A stretch of 64,000 nucleotides of DNA from Gammaproteobacteria bacterium (GCA_947455595.1 CANGOP010000009.1:1-64000), one strand, 5' to 3'; positions 34,273 through 43,596 are shown, counted from the first letter of the stretch. Notes: a model not told the origin generated them from the letters alone. A program made the numbers and translations.

Positions 34273-34701
34273 ATGCATCGTCGTCAACGTGGATTCACCC
34301 TGATTGAGATCATGGTGGTCGTCGTGATCCTCGCCATATTGGGGACGCTCGTCGCCCCGCAAATCTTGGGTCGCATCGACGAAGCGCGCATCACCAAGGC
34401 GCGTGAGGATATGAAGCTGTACGAGAGCGCGCTCGATCTGTACCGCATGGACAACTTCCGGTACCCCGGTAACGAGCAGGGACTCGATGCGCTCGTTCAC
34501 CGCCCCAATGATCCAAACCTGAAGAACTGGCGTGCCGAGGGGTACGTCAAGCAGCTGGTCAAGGATCCCTGGGGTCATGACTATGTGTACGTCTCGCCAG
34601 GCACCGGTGGTGCGCCCTACGACCTCATGAGTTTTGGTGCGGACGGCGCGCCGGGTGGCACGGGCAATGATGCCGACCTCAGCATCCGCGATCCCAAGTA
34701 A
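34273..34701 (+). CDS. gspG: Type II secretion major pseudopilin GspG
   Basis: A 142-residue pseudopilin. The prepilin peptidase site and N-methylation segment RGFTLIEIMVVVVILAILG start at residue 6, with cleavage after Gly and Glu+5 present. The C-terminal half has DPWGHDYVYVSPGTGG and the calcium-loop type ending PGGTGNDADLSIRDPK, diagnostic for GspG. It builds the pseudopilus in the inner membrane/periplasm. First gene of gspG-N here; gspC-F are missing from the window. Confidence 0.96.
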   Translation: MHRRQRGFTLIEIMVVVVILAILGTLVAPQILGRIDEARITKAREDMKLYESALDLYRMDNFRYPGNEQGLDALVHRPNDPNLKNWRAEGYVKQLVKDPWGHDYVYVSPGTGGAPYDLMSFGADGAPGGTGNDADLSIRDPK

Positions 34702-34704
34702 TTT

Positions 34705-35253
34705 GTGACGCGCGCGTCGCGCCCGCGACAGGGCGGCCTGCGTGCGCGCGGGTTCACTCTGATCGAGATCCTCGTCGTTCTGGTCATCATCGCGGTGATG
34801 ACCGGGGCGGCGTTGTATCGCATCACGGTGACGGGCGTGGACCGCGGACTGGATCTCGAGGGTGACCGGTTGAGCGACGTGATCGCAGCGGCGACGCAGC
34901 AGTCGGGCTTGGAAGGGCGGGATCTCGGTATCCACTTTTTACCCGACCGTTACGAGGTGCTCGCCTACTCCGCATTCACCAACGAGTGGCAGACGCTGCC
35001 CGATGATCGCACGTACGAGCGGCATGAACTGCCGGAGGGTGTGCACCTGGCGATCGAGATCGAGGGCAAAGCGGCGGTCCTGAAAATGCCCGTCGACAAG
35101 GAGCCCTTGGTGCCGCAGGTCATCCTCTCGGCCGCCGGTGATGCCACGAGTTACCGCGTCACGTTCAGTCGCGAGGGCACCGACCACGAGTTTGTTGTCG
35201 AGGGTCTGGCCGATGGCACGCTCAGCGTTCGACGCCCCGGAGCCGCGCCATGA
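34705..35253 (+). CDS. gspH: Type II secretion minor pseudopilin GspH
   Basis: A 182-residue pseudopilin beginning at GTG 34705, three nucleotides after gspG. The prepilin motif RGFTLIEILVVLVIIAVMTG follows a basic leader (about 16 residues). It is assigned as GspH by position between gspG and gspI and by size; the C-terminal domain is a beta-rich globular part (FSREGTDHEFVVEGLADG). It overlaps gspI by ATGA. Confidence 0.9.
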   Translation: MTRASRPRQGGLRARGFTLIEILVVLVIIAVMTGAALYRITVTGVDRGLDLEGDRLSDVIAAATQQSGLEGRDLGIHFLPDRYEVLAYSAFTNEWQTLPDDRTYERHELPEGVHLAIEIEGKAAVLKMPVDKEPLVPQVILSAAGDATSYRVTFSREGTDHEFVVEGLADGTLSVRRPGAAP

Positions 35254-35750
35254 CCCGCCGCGGCTTTACGCTGATTGAAGTGTTGGTCGCACTGGCCATT
35301 GCGGCGATCGGCTTGGGCGCCGCCTTATCGGTCGTCACCAACGCGACGTCGAACACCGTGTATTTGCGCGACCGCGTACTGGCCTCGTGGGTTGCCGAAA
35401 ACTTGATCGCGGAAATGCGCCTTGCGCCCAATTTGCCCGACCTGACCCGTCGCGATGGCGTCGTCGAGTTCGCCGGCCGTAAGTGGAAATGGGAAACCAC
35501 CGTGACGCAAACCCAAGTTGAGGGCTTGCGGCGCATCGATGTGGAGATACGCGACGGCGCCGTGGAGTCTGGATCCACGCTCGGGCGCATGAGCGGCTTT
35601 GCCAGCCGTGCGGCCCTGAACGCTTCGATGGCCATCACCGGCGATCCCTTTGATCCCGCGACCGCGATGCCGCCCGGTGGCCCGGGCGGTGGGCCCGTGG
35701 TCCCGGCGACGGCCCCAGTCCCGGGCCAACCCTCGATTCGGACCCGATGA
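35250..35750 (+). CDS. gspI: Type II secretion minor pseudopilin GspI
   Basis: A 166-residue pseudopilin with the leader MTRRGFTLIEVLVALAIAAI and the GspI-type segment LASWVAENLIAEMRL. GspI nucleates the tip complex with GspJ and GspK. The C-terminus carries a Gly/Pro-rich tail (about residues 135-166, MPPGGPGGGPVVPATAPVPG) that is longer than usual and probably disordered. Overlaps gspH and gspJ by ATGA. Confidence 0.92.
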   Translation: MTRRGFTLIEVLVALAIAAIGLGAALSVVTNATSNTVYLRDRVLASWVAENLIAEMRLAPNLPDLTRRDGVVEFAGRKWKWETTVTQTQVEGLRRIDVEIRDGAVESGSTLGRMSGFASRAALNASMAITGDPFDPATAMPPGGPGGGPVVPATAPVPGQPSIRTR

Positions 35751-36373
35751 TGCGCCAACACCCTCGCACGGCCGGCTTTACGCTCATCGAAGTGTTGGTC
35801 TCGGTGTTTCTGATGGCCGTGCTGTCCGGACTGGCCTACGAGTCGCTCAACTACGTGCGCCGCTCACGGGAGGTGACGCAATCGGTCTACGCCCGCCTCG
35901 GTGCCGTGGAACTCACCGTGCATCTCCTGTCGAGCGATTTTGGCCAACTCTCGCCGCGACCCGTGCGCGACGTGGTCGGCACCTCGGTGGTCCCCGCGCT
36001 CTTGGCTGACTCGCGCACCACGAACCTCGCGACGCTGACGCGCGCCGGCTGGATGAACACGGCCGGTCTGCCGCGCTCGACGCTGCAACGGGTGACGTGG
36101 CGCTTGGATGGCACGCGCTTGTTACGCGAGCACACCACGGTGCTCGATTCCACGCTGTCCACACCGCCGGTGCAGCGCGAGATGCTCACCGATGTGGTGT
36201 CCATCCACCTGCGGTTTCTGGATGCGCAGCGCAACTGGCAGGAGACCTGGCCTGCCGCGTCGGTCGGAGGACCGGCCGGTGCTGCGCTCTCATCACGACC
36301 ACGCGCGATCGAGATCACGCTGGAACTGAAGGATCTCGGGATCATTCGCCGCCTCGTCGAGGTGCCGGGATGA
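35747..36373 (+). CDS. gspJ: Type II secretion minor pseudopilin GspJ
   Basis: A 208-residue pseudopilin: prepilin segment AGFTLIEVLVSVFLMAVLSG, then the GspJ pattern of a beta-rich domain with LLREHTTVLDSTLSTPPVQR, and the ending AIEITLELKDLGIIRRLVEV (compare RaIEvtl...G.i.Rl...p). Tip-complex partner of GspI and GspK. Overlaps gspK by four bases. Confidence 0.92.
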   Translation: MMRQHPRTAGFTLIEVLVSVFLMAVLSGLAYESLNYVRRSREVTQSVYARLGAVELTVHLLSSDFGQLSPRPVRDVVGTSVVPALLADSRTTNLATLTRAGWMNTAGLPRSTLQRVTWRLDGTRLLREHTTVLDSTLSTPPVQREMLTDVVSIHLRFLDAQRNWQETWPAASVGGPAGAALSSRPRAIEITLELKDLGIIRRLVEVPG

Positions 36374-37311
36374 TGCGCCGTCGCGGAGTCGCCCTCATCA
36401 TTGCGCTCGTCATTGTGGCGTTGGCGACGATCTTTGCCGCGCGCATCGGTGCGGAGGGAGCCCTGGATCAACGCCGCGCGTCGACCCTGTTGGCACAAGA
36501 ACAAGCCATGCAGGTCGCCTTCGGCGCCGAAGACTGGGTGATGGAGATCCTGCTCGAGGATGCCCAGCACTCCCAGCAGGTCACCCTGAACCAAGTGTGG
36601 GCCCAGCCCATGCCGCCACTGCCCGTCGATGGCGGGCAGGTGGTCGGCCGAGTCGAGGACCTGGCGGGTCGATTCAATCTGAACAACCTTGTCACGGTGC
36701 AAGGCACGCGCAACGAATTTGCCTTCGCCTGGTTTCAACGTCTGCTCGCGCGACTGCAATTGGAGCCCAAATGGGCGGCTCTCTTGCAGGACTGGATCGA
36801 CCCGGACAACGTCACCAACGGCGCGGACGGTGCCGAAGATGGCGTCTACCTCGGCATGAATCCGCCCTATCGCCCGCCCAACCGGCCGATTTCGACCACG
36901 AGCGAATTGCTCTCGCTGCCCGGCTTTGGCATCGAACGGTATCGCCGTCTCGCGCCTTATGTCGCGGCGCTGCCGATCGGCACGCCGTTGAATGTCTGCA
37001 CGGCGTCAGGCTTCGTCCTCGACACGCTCGCGCCCTCCATGTCTGCCTTCGCGCAGGACCCGAAGCTCCTGATGTCCTACCGGGCCAAGGGCTGCTTTCC
37101 GACCCTGCGAGATGTCACCACGGCCGTGCAGGCCACCCTGCCGGCGGCCGAGAAAGCCGCGGCCAGCTCGATGCTGGCAGAAACCTCCAGTTGGTTTCGT
37201 CTGACGACCTCGGTGCGTATTGGCACTACCGAAGTCACCCTGTACAGTTTGCTGCAGCGAAACCCCGCCGGGCAGTCCCGCGTTGTCTTGCGCAGTCTCG
37301 GGACCGAGTGA
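36370..37311 (+). CDS. gspK: Type II secretion minor pseudopilin GspK
   Basis: A 313-residue GspK, the large pseudopilin that caps the tip. The leader MMRRRGVALIIALVIVALAT lacks the usual Glu at +5, as is typical for GspK. DLAGRFNLNNLV, LQDWIDPDN and PPYRPPNRPISTTSELLSLPGF are hallmark segments. ATG 36370 overlaps the gspJ stop; the frame is open upstream to 36097 only as a shadow. Confidence 0.93.
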   Translation: MMRRRGVALIIALVIVALATIFAARIGAEGALDQRRASTLLAQEQAMQVAFGAEDWVMEILLEDAQHSQQVTLNQVWAQPMPPLPVDGGQVVGRVEDLAGRFNLNNLVTVQGTRNEFAFAWFQRLLARLQLEPKWAALLQDWIDPDNVTNGADGAEDGVYLGMNPPYRPPNRPISTTSELLSLPGFGIERYRRLAPYVAALPIGTPLNVCTASGFVLDTLAPSMSAFAQDPKLLMSYRAKGCFPTLRDVTTAVQATLPAAEKAAASSMLAETSSWFRLTTSVRIGTTEVTLYSLLQRNPAGQSRVVLRSLGTE

Positions 37312-37313
37312 AT

Positions 37314-38564
37314 ATGTCCGACCATCTGATCCTGCTCTACCCCCTCATCGACGCCGCCACCGAGTGCGAGTGGCTGCGCGTAGACGCCGACGCCAGCGTC
37401 ATCGGCGAGCAACCGCACGGTGCCGGCTCGCTGGCCGATGCCGCGCAAGCCGCCGCGGGTGCACGCGTCATCCTGGTGCTGCCGGGCAACGAGGTCTCCT
37501 TGAGCCGACCGTTGTTACCGCCGAAGAGCGGCAAGCGACTGGCGTCGCTCGTGCCTTTTGCGCTCGAAGATCAGGTGGCCGCAGAAATCGACACCCTGCA
37601 TTTCGCGATCGGCACGCAAGCGGACGATGGCGCGGTCGACACTGCGATCATCGACCGCGAGCAGTTGGCCGGATATCTCGCCGCCTTGGGCGAGCACGGC
37701 CTGATGCCCGTCGCCGCCTATGGCGCGCCGCAACTCACGCCGGTGACCCCGGGCACCATCACCATCGTCACCGATGGTCCGACGATGAACGTCCGCCGTC
37801 CGGACGGCGTGGGCTTTAATACCGACGTCATGTCCGACCGTCCGGTGCGCGAGTCGCTCACCCTGAGCGAATCGGATCCCAAGGCCTGCCTCGTCTACAC
37901 CACCGCGACGTCCTACAACGCTCGGCTGTCGTTGCTGCCTAACGACACCGGGTTACCCGACGGCGCGCATTACGTCGGCGGTGCACCGCAGTTTCTGCAG
38001 CACGGGCCGCTGCAAAAATATGCCGAGGTGGCGCTGCGCGATCATCCGGTGAGCCTGCTGCAGGGGTCGTTTGCACCGGTGAGCACCGGTGCGGCCCACT
38101 GGGTTCGTTGGCGGGTACCTGTCTTTCTGGTGCTCGGCTGCGTGCTCTTGAACGTGATCGTCTCAACCGTCGATCTGATCCGCGCCCACCGGATGGAAGC
38201 CACCCTCGACCCGCAGTTGTACGCCGCGTATGCGCAAGCATTGCCGGGCATGGATCCCGCACGCCTACCCGCGCCGCGACTCCTGGTGGAATCGCGCGTG
38301 CGGCGCATCGCCGGGACCGGTCAGGGCGGATTGATTGGCGCCCTCGACAGCTTAGGGGTTGCCGTCATCGCGACCCCGGGCATCACGGTGAAGTCCATCA
38401 ACTATCACGACGGCGCTTTGGAAGCGGTGCTCTCGGCCGGCGACTTGGCCTCTCTCAATCAAGTACAGCAGACCGTGGGTCCTTCATCGCGCCTCGCCGG
38501 CGTGTCGACGCCCGATGCCCAGCACGCCGAAGGTCGTCTTGAAATCACAGGCACCGCGCCATGA
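37314..38564 (+). CDS. gspL: Type II secretion inner-membrane protein GspL
   Basis: A 416-residue protein with an N-terminal cytoplasmic actin-like domain (VILVLPGNEVSLSRPLLPPK, then LVPFALEDQVAAEIDTLHF), one membrane segment (about residues 267-285, VPVFLVLGCVLLNVIVSTV), and a periplasmic ferredoxin-like domain. It links the GspE ATPase to GspM. ATG 37314 is two nucleotides after the gspK stop. The partner gspE is not in the window. Confidence 0.92.
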   Translation: MSDHLILLYPLIDAATECEWLRVDADASVIGEQPHGAGSLADAAQAAAGARVILVLPGNEVSLSRPLLPPKSGKRLASLVPFALEDQVAAEIDTLHFAIGTQADDGAVDTAIIDREQLAGYLAALGEHGLMPVAAYGAPQLTPVTPGTITIVTDGPTMNVRRPDGVGFNTDVMSDRPVRESLTLSESDPKACLVYTTATSYNARLSLLPNDTGLPDGAHYVGGAPQFLQHGPLQKYAEVALRDHPVSLLQGSFAPVSTGAAHWVRWRVPVFLVLGCVLLNVIVSTVDLIRAHRMEATLDPQLYAAYAQALPGMDPARLPAPRLLVESRVRRIAGTGQGGLIGALDSLGVAVIATPGITVKSINYHDGALEAVLSAGDLASLNQVQQTVGPSSRLAGVSTPDAQHAEGRLEITGTAP

Positions 38565-39043
38565 ACGTACTCTTGCAACGCTTAGAAACGGCGTATGCCG
38601 ACCTGCAGCCTCGCGAACAAGTGTTCGTGCGGGTCGGCGCGATCCTCGTCGCCCTACTTCTCGTCGTGGTGCTGCCGTGGCAGTTGCACGGGCGCGCTCA
38701 AAAAGCGCACGCCCGCGTCGCCGCCAAGCAGGCTGATCTTGCGTACTTGGCATCGGTCGCGCCGGTGCTCGCCGCGGCACCGGCCACCCAAGACGCCGTC
38801 CCGTTGGTCAGCGTCGTGGACGCCACCACGCGCGATGCGGGGTTGGCCGGTGAACTGCGGGGCACCGAGCCGTCGGGAAGCGATTCGTTGCGGGTGCGGT
38901 TTGAAGGCGCGTCCTTTGCGCAGTTGACGACGTGGTTTGTGCAACTGAGTCAGAACTACGGCGTGACGGTACAGCAGGCGACGCTTGAGCACACCGACTC
39001 GCCGGGCCGGGTCAACGCGAGCATCGTGCTCGTTCGTCGCTGA
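38561..39043 (+). CDS. gspM: Type II secretion inner-membrane protein GspM
   Basis: A 160-residue GspM: a short cytoplasmic stretch ending LQPREQVFVRVGAILVALLL (with the R-E-Q/R motif just before the membrane helix), then a periplasmic ferredoxin-like domain (LRVRFEGASFAQLTTWFVQL). It stabilises GspL. The start overlaps gspL (ATGA). Confidence 0.9.
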   Translation: MNVLLQRLETAYADLQPREQVFVRVGAILVALLLVVVLPWQLHGRAQKAHARVAAKQADLAYLASVAPVLAAAPATQDAVPLVSVVDATTRDAGLAGELRGTEPSGSDSLRVRFEGASFAQLTTWFVQLSQNYGVTVQQATLEHTDSPGRVNASIVLVRR

Positions 39044-39047
39044 GCCG

Positions 39048-39788
39048 ATGCGCGCCCTGCGCGGATATCTGCTGCTCGGGGTTCTGGTCTTCGCTGTCGT
39101 GATCGCCGCGACCTTACCCGCCCGGGTGGTGGTGCCGTTCCTGCCGACACGGCTCGCCTTGCATGATGTGAGTGGTTCGATCTGGGAGGGGGCCGCGGCG
39201 CAGGTGAACCTTGATGGCGCGCCGCTCGGCCAACTGCAATGGCATCTCTCACCGCTCGAGGGTCTGCGCGCGCGGTTAGCCGGTGACGTCACGATCACCC
39301 GGCCCGACGGGCATCTCTCAGGGCATCTCTCCGTACAGCGCGATGGCCAACTCGAGGCGCAGGGACTGTCGCTGGACTTGCCTCTCAACACCCTGCATCC
39401 CGAATCCACACAGGCCGGCTGGCAAGGGCGCCTGCGCGGCGAGGTGACCTATGCGCGTCTTGAGCAGGGTTGGCCGGTTGCGCTGGCAGGCCACTTCACG
39501 ATCGAGCATCTGCGGGCGCCGAATGCACCCGACGACCTCGGCCGCTTTCGCCTCACCTTCGATCCGCGCGACAGCACGCCGCAGGCCCTGCTGGGCCGTC
39601 TGCAGGACGACGGCGGCCCCTTGAGCGTGATCGCGCAACTGCGCTTAGAACCCGCCCGTGCGTATCAACTGGCCGGAGATGTGGCGGCGCGAGGCGCGCT
39701 GTCCGATGAACTTTCGCGGGCACTCGCCTTCCTCGGCGCTCCCAGCGAAAATGGCCGTCGGCCGATCAGTCTGAGTGGCACGTTCTGA
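39048..39788 (+). CDS. gspN: Type II secretion protein GspN
   Basis: A 246-residue protein with one N-terminal membrane segment (YLLLGVLVFAVVIAATLPAR) and the GspN pattern LALHDVSGSIWEGAAAQVNL then LGQLQWHLSPL, with the late tandem-repeat-like beta domain LDLPLNTLHPE. GspN is present only in some type II systems (Xanthomonas, Klebsiella) and its role is uncertain. ATG 39048 lies four nucleotides past the gspM stop. Confidence 0.88.
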   Translation: MRALRGYLLLGVLVFAVVIAATLPARVVVPFLPTRLALHDVSGSIWEGAAAQVNLDGAPLGQLQWHLSPLEGLRARLAGDVTITRPDGHLSGHLSVQRDGQLEAQGLSLDLPLNTLHPESTQAGWQGRLRGEVTYARLEQGWPVALAGHFTIEHLRAPNAPDDLGRFRLTFDPRDSTPQALLGRLQDDGGPLSVIAQLRLEPARAYQLAGDVAARGALSDELSRALAFLGAPSENGRRPISLSGTF

Positions 39789-40075
39789 TGGAGACGCACC
39801 ATCCGATCATCGATGTACCGGAGCGCTCGCGTTTCGAGTGGGTGATGGGCGAACACGTCGCCGTCGTGACCTATCGACGGGAGGGGTCGGTCTTGTGGTT
39901 GAACCACGCCGGCGTCCCGCCGGCGCTCGGCGGTCGGGGCCTCGGCAGTCAGTTGGTTCAGGGTGTCTTGCACCTCATCCAGGCGCGCGGCGAGCAGATC
40001 GTGCCGGTGTGTTCGTTTATTGTGCGGCACTTGGAACGGCACCCGGAGTTTCAGGCGCTCATCGCGTTGCGCTGA
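39788..40075 (+). CDS. Small GNAT-type N-acetyltransferase (NATD1-like)
   Basis: A 95-residue single-domain acetyltransferase. The acetyl-CoA loop is GGRGLGSQLVQGVL, preceded by LWLNHAGVPPALGG and followed by IVPVCSFIVRHLERHPEF, which matches the small NATD1/YjdJ-type family (H...VP...GkGiG..L...aL.......v.p.CsFv..yi..hpey). Target unknown. It starts on the last base of gspN, and its 3' end overlaps that of the convergent ABC ATPase gene by 17 bp. Confidence 0.87.
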   Translation: METHHPIIDVPERSRFEWVMGEHVAVVTYRREGSVLWLNHAGVPPALGGRGLGSQLVQGVLHLIQARGEQIVPVCSFIVRHLERHPEFQALIALR

Positions 40076-40835
40076 GCGGGACGAATCGCTCTGTGCGCGC
40101 GGCGAGCAAGCGCGAGAGTGCCGGCGGAGTGGCAGACGCATATAACGCATCGGTCTCGCCATCCGCCACCAGGCGCCCCGCTTCCAAGACGAGACACCGT
40201 CGCGCCACATACGCCACGGCGGCCAGATCATGGCTGACGATCACGAACGCAGTGCCCGATTCACGGGTCAACTCGCCCATCAGATTGAGGACCGATGCCG
40301 CGGCGGACGCATCCAGCGCACTGGTGGGCTCGTCGAGAATGACCAGCGCCGGCTTCAGGATCAGCGCCCGGGCCAAGGCCACGCGCTGCGCCTCACCCCC
40401 TGAGAGCGCGTCCGGCCAGCGCGCGGCAAACTGACCCGGGAGTCCCACTTGCGCGAGCGCCGCCGCCACCCGGTCTTGGCGCTCGCGCGCCGAGAGGGCA
40501 CGCGCATGCGCAAGGAGCGGCTCGCCTATCGACGCACCGATCAAGCGACGCGGATTGAGACTCGCGGCCGGTTGCTGGAAAACCGCGCCCAGACGGGCAC
40601 GCGCGGCACGCCGCGCCGCCGTCGACAAGGCCCAGGGATCGTCGATACCCCACCGCACGGTGCCCGAGTGCGGCCGTTCAAGCCCGAGCGCGACCCGCAC
40701 CAGCGTGCTCTTGCCCGCGCCAGACTCGCCCACGAGACCCACGGTTTCGCCTGCGGCCACCTCCAGCGACACCTCGGCCAGCAAGGCACGTGAACCCCGC
40801 TGCACGCTCACCGCGGCCAGGCTTAACACGCTCAT
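40059..40835 (-). CDS. Peptide-type ABC transporter ATP-binding protein (DppF/OppF-like)
   Basis: A 258-residue ATPase: Walker A GESGAGKST, Q-loop VFQQPAASLNPR, signature LSGGEAQRVALARAL, Walker B LVILDEPTSALD. The NPR after the Q-loop is typical of oligopeptide/nickel ATPases. Last gene of the four-gene minus-strand transporter operon. ATG 40835 overlaps the previous stop (ATGA); the frame upstream is a shadow. Confidence 0.92.
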   Translation of the reverse strand: MSVLSLAAVSVQRGSRALLAEVSLEVAAGETVGLVGESGAGKSTLVRVALGLERPHSGTVRWGIDDPWALSTAARRAARARLGAVFQQPAASLNPRRLIGASIGEPLLAHARALSARERQDRVAAALAQVGLPGQFAARWPDALSGGEAQRVALARALILKPALVILDEPTSALDASAAASVLNLMGELTRESGTAFVIVSHDLAAVAYVARRCLVLEAGRLVADGETDALYASATPPALSRLLAARTERFVPLSATR

Positions 40836-41791
40836 GCGGCCCCCAGCGGCCAGTGACAGGCCACCTCGCGGCCGGCGATCGTTCGCCACGCGGGTGGCGT
40901 CTCGGCGCACACCGACTGCGCGCGCCCACAGGTCGCGGCAAAGGCGCAGGCCCTGGCCACGCGTGCGCACGGGGCTGGCCGCGGCGCTTCGGCTAAGCGC
41001 GCGGGGCGCGGTGGGGTGAGCGGCGGACACGCGGCCATGAGAGCGGCCGTCAACGGATGTTGCGGCTGGCTCAACACCGCCGCCGTCGCGCCGATTTCCA
41101 CGAGGCGACCGCCGGCCAGGACCGCCACGCGATCCGCCGCGTGCGCGGTCGCCGACAGATCGTGGCTGACGATCAGCACACCGCGCCGCTGAACGCGTGC
41201 CTGTGCCTGCAGCAAGGCGAGGAGTTCGTGGGTGGCCCGCGGATCGAGCGCGGAGGTCGGCTCATCCGCCAACAGGATGGCCGGGTTGCCGGCCAGCGCG
41301 AGCGCCACCAGCACCCGTTGCCCCTGACCGCCGGAGAGCGCGTGCGGATAGCGCGGCAACAGTTCGCCCGTTAAGCCCACCGACGTCAGCAGGGCCGCCG
41401 CCTGCTCGGCCCGCATCGGCCGCGTCGATCCGGGCGCGTGCGTCGCCAGCACCTCGTCCAGATGCTGCGCCACCGTGCGATGGGCCGACAGCGCGGTCTG
41501 CGGATCCTGCGGCACAAAGCCGATGGTGGCGCCCCGCAGAGGCGTGATATCCCGCCGCTCCCGCAAGCCGCCGTCGGCCTGCGCGAACCGCAGCAACCCC
41601 CTGGTCTGCGCGGTCGCCGGGGACAGACCGAGCAGTGCCCGCAGCAACGCACTCTTGCCCGACCCGGACGCGCCGATGAGCGCCACGACCTCCCCCGCGT
41701 GCACGGACAACGCAATGTCCGCGAGTATGGGCGTCGAGTCGTAGTCGACCCCGAAGCCCTCGGCCTGCAGCAGGACGCGCTCAGTCGGCAT
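40832..41791 (-). CDS. Peptide-type ABC transporter ATP-binding protein (DppD/OppD-like)
   Basis: A 319-residue ATPase: Walker A GASGSGKSA, Q-loop FVPQDPQTALSAHRTV, signature LSGGQGQRVLVALAL, Walker B ILLADEPTSALD. After residue 250 the C-terminal Cys-containing extension (ACAFAATCGRAQSVCAE) is the oligopeptide/dipeptide transporter domain that in several members binds an iron-sulfur cluster. ATG 41791 starts 11 bp inside the permease gene. Confidence 0.92.
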   Translation of the reverse strand: MPTERVLLQAEGFGVDYDSTPILADIALSVHAGEVVALIGASGSGKSALLRALLGLSPATAQTRGLLRFAQADGGLRERRDITPLRGATIGFVPQDPQTALSAHRTVAQHLDEVLATHAPGSTRPMRAEQAAALLTSVGLTGELLPRYPHALSGGQGQRVLVALALAGNPAILLADEPTSALDPRATHELLALLQAQARVQRRGVLIVSHDLSATAHAADRVAVLAGGRLVEIGATAAVLSQPQHPLTAALMAACPPLTPPRPARLAEAPRPAPCARVARACAFAATCGRAQSVCAETPPAWRTIAGREVACHWPLGAA

Positions 41792-42584
41792 GGGCGATCC
41801 GATCCCGCCAGGCTTCACCCAACGCCGTCAGAGTGCCGACCACCGTCACGAGTAACGCGGCCGGGGCGATGAGCAGCCACGGCGCGCGCTCCATCTCGCG
41901 CGCACCGTCGTGCAGCAGATTGCCGAGGCTCGCACCCGGCTCTTGCACGCCGAGTCCCAAAAACGACAAGAAGCTTTCCAGCACCACGAGGGACGGCACG
42001 GAGACGGTTGCCTGCACCAAGACCGGACCGAGCAGATTCGGCAGGACGTGGCGCGTGAAGATCCGCACGCGCCCCACACCCATCACTGTCGCGGCGAGCA
42101 CATAGGGCGCGCAGGCCAGTCGGCGCGTCTCGGCGCGCACCATGCGCGCGGTCGACAACCAACCCACGGTACTGGCCGCAACCACCAGCGAGCCGGTGCC
42201 GCGACCGAGGACCACGCTCAACAACAAGGCGAGGAGCACCACCGGCAACGCATAACCCACATCAACCGCCCGCATCACGAGGGCGTCCACCCCACCCCCC
42301 ACCGTGCCCGCCAACGCGCCTGAGAATCCGCCGATCAGGAGGCCGATCCCCGTGGCGGCGAGCGCGATCCACAACGACACCCGCAGCCCCTCGCAGGTGC
42401 GTACCCACACATCGCGCCCCAGGGTATCGGTGCCGAAGAGGTGCGCATGCCAAACGGTGGGACCGACCGCCGGTGCGTCCCAATCGAGCTGCGCGGCCGT
42501 CCACGGGCTCAGCAGGGGACCGACGAGCGCCACGAGAACCATCAGCACGAGCAGCGCCTGCAGAACCCGCACTCGGCGCGTCAT
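41781..42584 (-). CDS. Peptide-type ABC transporter permease (DppC/OppC-like)
   Basis: A 267-residue permease with about five or six membrane segments. HLFGTDTLGRDVWVRTCEGL is the family N-terminal signature, and ESFLSFLGLGVQEPGASLGN with LLHDGAR is the EAA-loop region that docks on the ATPases. ATG 42584 overlaps the partner permease stop (42581) by ATGA. The frame open to 43034 is a shadow. Confidence 0.93.
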   Translation of the reverse strand: MTRRVRVLQALLVLMVLVALVGPLLSPWTAAQLDWDAPAVGPTVWHAHLFGTDTLGRDVWVRTCEGLRVSLWIALAATGIGLLIGGFSGALAGTVGGGVDALVMRAVDVGYALPVVLLALLLSVVLGRGTGSLVVAASTVGWLSTARMVRAETRRLACAPYVLAATVMGVGRVRIFTRHVLPNLLGPVLVQATVSVPSLVVLESFLSFLGLGVQEPGASLGNLLHDGAREMERAPWLLIAPAALLVTVVGTLTALGEAWRDRIAHAD

Positions 42585-43543
42585 GATTCGGGCACTCCTC
42601 GGTACACACGCTCGCGCAGACGCGGATCCACGCCCAAGGCCGCCAGATCCGCCGCAAGGTTCAGGAGCAACACGAGAACGGCGTACACGACGACCTTGCC
42701 TAAGACCAAGGTGTAATCGCGGTTCAAAGCGCCCTCGACCAAAAAACGCCCCATGCCGGGCAGTCCGAAGACCGTCTCGACCACCAAAGAGCCACCCAAG
42801 AGCGCCGCCGCCGCACCGCCGAGATACGCGATCACCGGCGACAGCGCCGGCGGGAGAACGTGTACCAAGAGCACGCGTCGCGCCGACAAGCCGCGCGCGC
42901 GTGCGGCGAGGATCGCCGGCGAGTCGAGGACATCGAGCGCACTGGCGCGCAAGAGCCGCATGAGACCGCCCGCGGTGGGCAAGGCCAACGCGATCACCGG
43001 CAGCACGAGATCCGCGGGGCGACCGGCTTCCCAACCCGCCACCGGTAACCAGCCTGTGCCCACCGCGAAGACCAGGACGAGGAGCGGCGCCGTGACATAC
43101 GGCGGTAAGGCCACGGCCAGCACCGCCGCCCGACCCAGCCAGCGATCCACGGCGCGACCGCGCGCCACTGCGCAGAGGAGCCCGCCGCTCACGCCGAGCA
43201 AGAGCGACAGCGACAGCGCGAGGCCTCCCAACGTCAAGCTCACCGGCAAGCCCTCACGCACCAGATCGACAACCCGACGATCGCGCTGGCGCAGCGAGGG
43301 CCCAAGATCCCCCTGCACGAGACCGGCAAGGTAACGGGCGTACTGGACCGGCAAGGGTTGATCGAGGCCGTAGGCGCGATCGAGGTTGGCCCGCACGGCC
43401 GGCGGGAGTCGTTGCTCGTCCTCGAACGGACTTCCCGGCGCGAGGCGCACGAGCAAAAAGGACAGCGTCACGACGATCCACAGCGTGGGAATTGCCGCCA
43501 GGAGACGTCCGGCGACGAGGCGCAGCCACGGGTGGCGCGTCAC
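42581..43543 (-). CDS. Peptide-type ABC transporter permease (DppB/OppB-like)
   Basis: A 320-residue permease: the N-terminal LLAAIPTLWIVVTLSFLLVR helix, PGSPF, YGLDQPLPVQYARYLAGLVQ, DLGPS (the DLG.S signature) and the EAA-like loop near VFGLPGMGRFLVEGALNRDY. It starts at GTG 43543. No substrate-binding protein gene accompanies the four genes, so the periplasmic component must be elsewhere. A terminator-like hairpin lies 54-78 bp upstream. Confidence 0.93.
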   Translation of the reverse strand: MTRHPWLRLVAGRLLAAIPTLWIVVTLSFLLVRLAPGSPFEDEQRLPPAVRANLDRAYGLDQPLPVQYARYLAGLVQGDLGPSLRQRDRRVVDLVREGLPVSLTLGGLALSLSLLLGVSGGLLCAVARGRAVDRWLGRAAVLAVALPPYVTAPLLVLVFAVGTGWLPVAGWEAGRPADLVLPVIALALPTAGGLMRLLRASALDVLDSPAILAARARGLSARRVLLVHVLPPALSPVIAYLGGAAAALLGGSLVVETVFGLPGMGRFLVEGALNRDYTLVLGKVVVYAVLVLLLNLAADLAALGVDPRLRERVYRGVPES

Positions 43544-43596
43544 GGGGCGCCGCCGGACGAACCGATCGGTGCACCGTCGCAGCGGCGATCAGCCAT

